25,346 nucleotides of DNA from Oehlia diaphana (lineage: Eukaryota; Glomeromycota; Glomeromycetes; Glomerales; Glomeraceae). The notes beneath the pieces are model-generated. The model saw only the letters and a program-made list of their open reading frames with translations, had not been told where the DNA came from and made no database searches. The first letter of the stretch is position 1, and every line of letters begins with the position of its first letter. A program made the position numbers and the translations under genes. The stretch is from contig QZLH01001343.1 of assembly GCA_003833135.1 (NCBI GenBank), forward strand, positions 1 to 25,346, in the 5' to 3' direction. Below are positions 19,373 to 25,346 of this stretch, in pieces.

Positions 19373-19707
19373 CGAATTAATCATTTTTCTTTTTTGAATT
19401 ATTGAAAATAAAAAAAAAAATTCAAAAAAAAAAAAATTTTATGTGGCCTTTTAACTTTATTCGTGTATTTCCTAAATTTATAATCAACAAAACTGCATCT
19501 GCGGCAACGAATCGGAATAATTCGTAAGCAATAGGGGTAACAAATAATTAGTATGAGAAAAAGGCTTATATTAATTAAATAAGATCTACAAGAATCAATT
19601 TTTAATTCGGGAAATTGATTAACCATATAAAGTGTAAAAGGAAAAATGGATTTCACACGAAATTTATTTTTTTTTTGTTTCTGTTCTTGAAATCTTGACA
19701 ATTAAAA
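19373..19707 (+). promoter_or_regulatory. 5' flank of the BTB-BACK-TLDc gene
   Basis: The 335 bases upstream of the ATG are conserved with 16732-17124. Patches with almost no change include ATGTGGCCTTTTAACTTTAT, CTGCATCTGCGGCAACGAAT and TAAGATCTACAAGAATCAAT. Conservation of non-coding blocks amid indels suggests either recent duplication or constraint. Minus-strand frames over this region (19701-19399) are shadows. No TATA element can be singled out in such AT-rich sequence. Confidence 0.45.
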
Positions 19708-21255
19708 ATGGATTGTGATAAATTTTTACCAAAATTATCCCAAAATTTTCTCGAAATCTTGAATGATAACGAATATTTTGATATTACAATAGAAGTTGGT
19801 AATGATCCTCACGTAAAAATATTTCGTGCCCATATAGTTATCTTAAATTATCGTTCCCCTTATTTGAGAAGAATTTTATCAACTAATAAAAAGAAAAATG
19901 ATGGAACTTTAACACATATTAAATTACCAAACATTTTACCTGAAATTTTTCAAGCAATTTTAACGTAAGAAATATATTAAGATGATTTATTATTTTAAAT
20001 AAATTTTTATTAATTTTTATATATATATTTTAGATATATTTATGGCGGTAGACTTTCTTTGACAAATTATGATACTCGAGATATTATTAAAATTTTGATT
20101 GCAGCCAGTGAATTAAATCTTCAAGAACTAATTCTTCATTTACAAACATTTTTGATTGAAAACAAAGCAAACTGGATGGAACAAAATTTTAATCTGATGA
20201 ATCAAACAAGTTTCAAATATGATTCTTTCTTGGAACTCCAAGAATTTTGTAGAGGATTAATAACTAAACATCCGGAAAAAATTTTTAGTTCACCAGATTT
20301 TACTTCTCTTCCAGAAATGACTTTGATCACTCTTATTCAACAAGATAATATTCAAATAAGTGGAGTTCAAGTTTGGGAACATGTACTTAGATGGGGTATT
20401 GCCCAAAATCCTGAACTTTCTTCAGATCTTTCAAAATATTCAGATGATGATTTTAATACCTTAAAAGTTACTATGCAAAGATGTATCTCTTTTATTAATT
20501 TTCATAATTTTACTCGTCAAGAATTTTCGAAAAAAGTATTTCCATATAAAAAGATTTTAGATAGAGATTTATTTGATGGTGTAATTCAGTATTTTTTGGA
20601 AAATGATCATAGCCCAAGTAGATCTGAACCAAGTAGGTCAGAGCCAAGTAGGTCAGAGCCAAGTAGTTCAGGGCCACAGCCAGTCAAGAAGATCAGTCCT
20701 AAAACTATTGATTCAAAAATTATTACAATTCAACATGCTGAATTAATCTCAAGGTGGATCGATAGATTAAGGACGAGGGACGAATTAAGAAATTCATATG
20801 AATTTAAATTAATTCTTCGTGGATCTCGTGATGGATTTTCGGCTGAAAAATTTCATAAAATTTGTGATAATAAATCTCGTACAGTGACAGTTATCAAACT
20901 GAAAGACAGTAATGAAATTCTTGGTGGATATAATCCAATTGAATGGGATTCTAGATTTAGTAGTTATAAATGTTATGGAACTACTAGAAATAGTTTTATA
21001 TTCTCTTTCATGAATAAAGAAAATATTGGTAATTATGTTCTGAGTAGAGTAAGGAATGAATATCAAGCTGTAAATTATTTGCCTCACCACGGTCCATCAT
21101 TTGGTTCTGATGATCTTATATTATATGGAGGCCGTGAACATTCTTTTAATACTTGTAATAGTTATTGTAAACAATTATCTTATGAAAAACAGATCAGGGA
21201 AACCGAAGAGAAATTTGCTGTAAAAGAATATGAAGTTTTTCAAATTAGTACATAA
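19708..21255 (+). CDS. BTB-BACK-TLDc protein
   Basis: There are two exons, 19708-19964 and 20034-21255 (intron GTAAGA...TTTTAG, 69 nt), giving 492 aa. The BTB/POZ domain spans about residues 20-130 (NEYFDITIEVG, FRAHIVILNYRSPYLRRIL, YIYGGRLSL). A BACK-like helical region spans about 139-269 (PEKIFSSPDF, VQVWEHVLRWGIAQNPEL, CISFINF). A proline/serine linker (SRSEP repeats, 279-299) follows, then a TLDc domain at about 312-489 (KLILRGSRDGF, GGYNPIEW, FIFSFMN, YGGRE and KEYEVFQI). BTB-BACK proteins commonly act as Cullin-3 ubiquitin-ligase adaptors, and TLDc domains are linked to oxidative-stress resistance and V-ATPase regulation; the specific partner here is unknown. The family is greatly expanded in Rhizophagus. 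The gene is intact; a frame beginning at 20059 would use TTG and miss exon 1. Confidence 0.93.
20614..20673 (+). repeat. 15-bp coding minisatellite in the BTB-TLDc linker
   Basis: Four units of CCAAGTAGGTCAGAG, with substitutions in units 1 and 4, encode PSRSE repeats between the BACK and TLDc domains. The two central units are identical. The linker of the related pseudogene at 22265-23252 lacks the array. Confidence 0.9.
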
Positions 21256-22264
21256 TTGTAAAGATTTTGCATACTATTAAAATATTCTCTCACTAGTGTA
21301 AATTTCTTCATAATTAATAAAAAGAAATATATATATTTTTACAATGGTCGATATTTTGACAATGATGCGATTGAATTATTGAAAAATTTAGAACTTCATT
21401 ATTTAAAAATAATGATAAAAATTATTAATAAAGTCATATGTTATGAATTATATAAAAAGAAATTTTTTATCTTAATTTATTTGATGGAGTTAATGGGTTA
21501 ATTTCGGATGAAATGAAAAATTGAAAAAATTCTAAGTTTCATCAGCAAACATACATAAACTTTTTCCACCCATATTCGCATCGTGTTATTTGTTTTTATT
21601 TAACGTTAATACATTAATTATAAAAATAAGATTTCGATCTCCAAGAATCCCGATCGTGTAATCGATCTTGCCGACTAATTTCGATAAAAAAAAAACGAAT
21701 TGATGAAAAGATTAAAAGTAAACATTCGTTATTTTTTGAATATTCAACTTGTCAAAATTAGTAGAGGATGTTTAATGTCTCACGCTTTAAGACTGACAAT
21801 TAGCTTTTTTATAGACAGTAGGTTAATATATCGAAAAGAAAAGCTAAAAAAAAAAAAGATGCAAATTATTTTTATATACAAAATTTACGAACAAAGAAAT
21901 TTTTATTTTTATTTTTTTCTTATAAATTAAGATGAGAGTTACGACGCCAAAAATTGGACCTCTTTTCATTTAAAACTTGGAAGAACATCATAAACGATTT
22001 TTTGTTCAAAATAATTTAAACTTAGTACAAAACAATTTTATTATCTAAGTTTATATTCCGCTTTATAATTTTCATTAAAATTCGACAAATTTTTATCCGT
22101 TCATTTTATTAATAAATTTTGTACACTTCTTTTTTTTTTTTTATAAATAAGAATAAAAATTAAAAAAATATTAATGCACATTGCATAAATAAATAATTAT
22201 TGTATCTTCTAATAAGAATTATTTTTTAATTATGTAAATTCACAGCTTTTTGAAAAACTCTTGA
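21256..22264. other. interval between convergent TLDc genes
   Basis: No supported gene. It contains the 3' flank of the BTB-TLDc gene and, at 21410-21990, one copy of a diverged repeat shared with 23965-24640. The 76-codon plus-strand frame at 21700-21930 lies in that repeat and is not open in the other copy. Confidence 0.45.
21410..21990 (+). repeat. diverged long repeat, copy 1
   Basis: Blocks shared in order with 23965-24640 include TATGTTATGAATT-TATAAAAA, CTAAGTTTCATCAGCAAA followed by CATAAACTT, an AACGTTAA-TATTAATT-TAAAAATA block, ATGATGAAAAGATTA (21700 region), GCAGGTTAATAT/TAGGTTAATAT-ATATCGAAAA, and GAGAGTT(A/G)C(G/A)ACGCCA. The orientation is the same. Its nature is unknown: it may be a mobile-element relic or a duplicated 3' flank. 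Confidence 0.5.
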
Positions 22265-23252
22265 TCAATTATCTTTTATGATCCGAAATACTTCATATTC
22301 TTTTACAGAAAAACTATTCACTGTATTTCTAATCATTTTTTCATAAGATCTTTTTTCACAATAACTAGATTTATTTTTAAAACTTTTCTTACCTCCATAA
22401 CCTCCGTGTATTTTAAGGTCTCCAATACCAAATGATGGTCCATAACTATTCCAATAATTTATAGCACAATCAGCAAATTTCACTCGACTAATAATATGAT
22501 TTTCAATATTTTCTTTATTCATAAAAGAGAAAATAAAACTATCATCAGTAATTCCATATCCATTACCAGATTTCCATTTAATCGGATTATATCCTCCAAG
22601 AATTTCATTGCTCTCTTGCACTTTAATAATCGTTACAGTACAAGATTGATTATCACATATTTCATGAAATTGTTCAGCCTTAAATCCATCCCGAGATCCA
22701 CGTAAAATTAATTTGAATTTATATAAATTTTCCAACTTATCCGTAATCTCTAATCTATCAATCCATTTTGAAATTAATTCAACATGATTAATTGTAATTA
22801 TTTTAGAATCGATAACCTTTTTAGTTGATGGCCTATAATTACTATTCAAAAATAGTTTTAATGAATTTATATATAACTCATAAGGTAAAATTTGTCTATA
22901 AGGAATAACATTATTTAAAAATTCTCTTGGAGTTAAATTAAAGAATTTCATATAAAGGAATGCATTGATGTAAAGTATTTTTTAAAACATTAAAATCTTC
23001 ATTTGAATAACTTGAAGAATCTGACGAAAGTCCAGGATTTTGAGCAATACCCCATTTAAGAACATGATCCCAAATTTGAACTTCACTCATTTTAACTTTA
23101 TTAAGTTGAATAAGAGAGATTAAAACTTTTTTTGAAATTGAAGTGAAATCAGGTGAATTAAAAATTTTTTCTGGTTGTTTAGATAATAATTTTTCACAAA
23201 ACTCTTTTTGAAGATCCAAGAAAGAATCATTTTTGAGACTCATCTGATATAT
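22265..23252 (-). pseudogene. 5'-truncated, frameshifted BACK-TLDc gene
   Basis: The minus strand first reads a BACK-like segment, 23252-22940 (LKNDSFLDLQKEFCEKLL, PEKIFNSPDFTS, VQIWDHVLKWGIAQNPGLSS, LHQCIPL). After a one-base insertion near 22948 it continues in another frame, 22951-22265, with the rest of BACK and a complete TLDc domain (TPREFLNNVIPYRQIL, KLILRGSRDGFKAEQF, GGYNPIKW, SFIFSFMNKENIEN, GPSFGIGDL, KEYEVFRI) to TGA. No BTB domain lies upstream: similarity to the intact gene at 19708-21255 stops at about 23252, and unrelated palindromic sequence follows. There is no plausible intron at the frame change. An isolated product starting at 22951 could still make a TLDc-only protein, but I see no evidence that it does. 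Confidence 0.85.
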
Positions 23253-23258
23253 TTGCAA

Positions 23259-23400
23259 ATCCTAATTGTGAAACGGTTTCAACCTATATTGCAAGTCCTT
23301 GTAGCACGTAACGGTAATAAATAGACGATTCATTGTGATCGGTTAATAATAGTAACCGGTTAATTAACCAGTAATTCGGTTAACAGGTTGCTGAATTTTT
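23259..23400. other. palindromic GGTTAA/TTAACC cluster at a truncation point
   Basis: Within 60 bases lie GGTTAATAATAGTAACC (a 5-bp-arm inverted repeat), AACCGGTT (23354-23361), the perfect 12-bp palindrome GGTTAATTAACC (23358-23369) and a further CGGTTAAC. The cluster starts within 100 bases of where the BACK-TLDc pseudogene loses similarity to its intact relative. It may be a mobile-element end or a breakpoint scar. Confidence 0.4.
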
Positions 23401-23964
23401 CATCCGAGAAGAGCATTTTGCCGACGTTTCTACTGAATTCCATTTTATTGATAGATATTTCACCAAATTTACATTGCAATATCAATATCAATATATATTT
23501 GGCGCAGTTTGATTTATTATTAATAAATTACACAATTTTGTTAATTAATTTTCAAGATTACATCAAATTATAACGATAATTTATATAAAAAATGGTTTGT
23601 AAATTTACGTTTTATCAAAAAAAAAAAAAAAAATTATGGCTGGCTGGATAATTCAACAGCCATTAAATATACTGGTCGAAATGATTTTTTTTTATTTCAT
23701 TAAAAAAAAAAATCTAAACTTTTTAATTCTGAAACACAAGCGTAATTTACCTTATGAAAGTAGTGTATTTGATGTTCCATTATGAAAATTTTTAGTGGTT
23801 GTATAATTTCCTAATATGAAAGCTTAAAGAGGATTACATAGTCAGAAATACAACACACGATACGTGACTGGTGTAAATATTTTCATTCAAATTAATAAAT
23901 GAAAATTCCAATGATAATTTTATAAAGATTAATTGAGAAATATTTTCGAGTTATAAAATATTAT
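23401..23964. other. gene-free AT-rich interval
   Basis: No supported gene. It contains a poly-A run at about 23620-23634, a T8/A9-type inverted homopolymer near 23687-23710, and only short frames without family resemblance. Confidence 0.4.
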
Positions 23965-24640
23965 TTGAAAAATTATTATTTAAGAATAAGTTATGTTATG
24001 AATTTTATAAAAAAGAGAATATTTATCATGAGTCATCTTAAGTTATAAATAGATTAATGGTTAAGTATTAGAAATAGTAAAAATCTCATCTAAGTTTCAT
24101 CAGCAAAATTCATAAACTTCAATTCCCATCCACACAAAAAATAAGCAATGTTTATAGAGTATATTAATAATTTCTTCCTACTTAAAAATTACTGTATATA
24201 CCGCAGTTTACATAACGTTAAATCATTATTAATTTTAAAAATAAAAATACCGATCTCTGAATCTTAATTTCTCAATCGTGTATTTAATTACACCATGGTT
24301 ATTTATGTAAAATTATCTCACTGGATACTTAGAAACTAAAATTAAGGGGTATAAAATTGATTAATGAAATAGAAAACATGTCTATAACATAAAACGGCAA
24401 AAAAATGATGAAAAGATTATTTATTTTATGCTTTAATACCCGCAGGTTAATATTATATATCGAAAAAAATCTAAAAAAGTTGTAAATTATTTTTTATTGT
24501 AGAATTTATTATCTATAAAATATCTAAATATTAAATAAGTTGTTTTCAATCTTTGAATTTTTAAGAGAGTTGCAACGCCACAACTGGGCTTTCGTTCACT
24601 TAAATTCATTTAAATGTAATAATTAAACTTGTAAGACATT
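23965..24640 (+). repeat. diverged long repeat, copy 2
   Basis: This is the second copy of the block at 21410-21990, in the same orientation: TTATGTTATGAATTTTATAAA, CTAAGTTTCATCAGCAAA, AACGTTAAATCATTATTAAT, AATGATGAAAAGATTA, GCAGGTTAATATTATATATC and AGAGAGTTGCAACGCCA. No coding frame is conserved with the first copy. Confidence 0.5.
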
Positions 24641-25099
24641 GTAATGATGTCTTTTTATTCTTTATATTTTTTTTTATTTTATATTTTTTTTTTTATCTGC
24701 TATATATAGATACTGTATATATATATTTATCCTATGTTTACTAATGGTCGCCCGTGATTTTCATAGTGATATTTTTATAATCATGAAAATATTAACATTA
24801 AACGTAGGTAATAAAATAAGCTTTTATAATAAAAATGTAATACAAGCTTTTTATAAATTATTTTTATCATGGGACGTTAGTCTCCAGGGGATAAAACAGG
24901 GAATATCCTTGAAATAACTATTACATATAAAAACTCTTTCTCCTTTTTTTCATTCTATTAGTTTTCCGCAGCAAAATTTTTGCAAGTTTGTATTTTCAGT
25001 TTTCTACGAAAACTTAAAGGGAAAGAGGCCCTAGACGGGCGCCTCGGGCATAGGACGAGGTTTTAGTTTCCACTCTACTTTATCAACACACAAAGGAAT
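24641..25099. other. gene-free interval with rising GC toward the right edge
   Basis: T-rich runs and a TATATATA stretch (24700-24727) give way at about 24880 to more balanced sequence. A GC-rich patch at 25025-25060 (GGCCCTAGACGGGCGCCTCG) precedes the right-edge reading frame and may be its 5' untranslated region. No gene. Confidence 0.4.
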
Positions 25100-25346
25100 A
25101 TGGCTTCTCCTTCCAAGACCAAACACGTCGTAATAGACTGGAATACTCCAACAGCGACAAACTCGTTCGTTCAACTTGGCACAACCCCTATGCCACAAGA
25201 AGACTCTTATATTCATGAACCTGAACCAGAGGTTATACTTAACACCAAAGACACTATTCTTATTGATATAGACGATATTCTTCCACCTTCGTCTTCTACT
25301 GCGCATCAACCATGGGAAAAAAATTTTTCTTTCCTTGTTTCATTCG
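25100..25346 (+). CDS. 5' part of an unrecognised protein, cut by the window edge
   Basis: An open frame from ATG 25100 (context AAAGGAATATGG) runs at least 82 codons out of the window. It begins MASPSKTKHVVIDWNTPTAT and continues with an acidic, proline-rich stretch (EPEPEVI, ILIDIDDILPPSSS). Codons use far more C and G at third positions than the other genes here, and the leader upstream is GC-rich. Together these suggest a recently arrived element, perhaps the first ORF of a retro-element, or a host gene in a different compositional class. I do not recognise the family. A minus-strand frame of 92 codons over the same bases has unusual Arg/Trp-rich content and is its shadow. Confidence 0.5.
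   Translation, partial: MASPSKTKHVVIDWNTPTATNSFVQLGTTPMPQEDSYIHEPEPEVILNTKDTILIDIDDILPPSSSTAHQPWEKNFSFLVSF

Noticed and set aside
20059..21255. Single-exon 398-codon gene starting at TTG
   Set aside because: TTG is not a likely start. A clean 69-nt GT-AG intron joins exon 19708-19964, restoring a complete BTB domain (LTYIYGG).
25031..25309. 92-codon minus-strand Arg/Trp-rich frame
   Set aside because: It is antisense to a plus-strand frame with a sensible start, leader and codon use that runs off the edge.

Overview
The window is AT-rich eukaryotic DNA, full of homopolymer runs, with short GT-AG introns. Its genes belong to families that are strongly expanded in arbuscular-mycorrhizal fungi such as Rhizophagus: TKL-type protein kinases with HRDL-HSxNVLV and Y(V/I)DPKKF motifs, Sel1-tailed kinases, BTB-BACK-TLDc proteins, and a ubiquitin-like/PARP-like protein. 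I infer a Glomeromycotina (Rhizophagus-like) nuclear genome. No tRNA, rRNA, CRISPR array or bacterial-type operon is visible.

Layout. Positions 1-140 look like the end of a mobile element running off the left edge, and 611-979 is a degenerate one-frame stretch. From 1240 to 13254 lie four paralogous kinase genes, all on the minus strand and with the same five-exon architecture (exon 2 is always 64 nt). Kinase 1 (3096-1778) ends early at a nonsense codon inside a 24-bp repeat array, and its Sel1 tail has decayed. Kinase 2 (5910-4101) is intact, 496 aa, with a tail of about six 28-residue repeats. Kinase 3 (10732-9540) is a pseudogene with several deletions and two lost splice donors. Kinase 4 (13254-11518) is intact, 481 aa, with a Ser/Asn-rich linker and a Sel1 tail. 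The 5' flanks of kinases 2, 3 and 4 are recognisably duplicated as well. Between kinases 2 and 3 sits a pseudogene (about 7800-6619, minus) that joined a ubiquitin-like domain to a PARP-like ADP-ribosyltransferase domain.

Positions 13990-16730 are gene-poor, with one small ORF and one spliced-looking region I do not recognise. At 16732-17199 there is a diverged copy of the promoter and first 75 coding bases of the BTB gene found further right. It stops at the window's only ambiguous base (N, 17200). There it abuts the broken 5' part of a different kinase family (minus, 17652-17201, N-terminal CxxC...CxxC). Positions 17850-19350 form an inverted-repeat-bounded segment with internal duplications and a strong hairpin. 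An intact two-exon BTB-BACK-TLDc gene (19708-21255, plus) faces a 5'-truncated, frameshifted BACK-TLDc relative (23252-22265, minus). At the right edge, 25100 onward, an open plus-strand reading frame of clearly different composition runs out of the window.

How the genes relate: they do not form a pathway. This is a tandem-expanding and decaying multigene region in which each copy keeps the catalytic kinase core or TLDc core while tails, linkers and promoters are gained, lost or exchanged.
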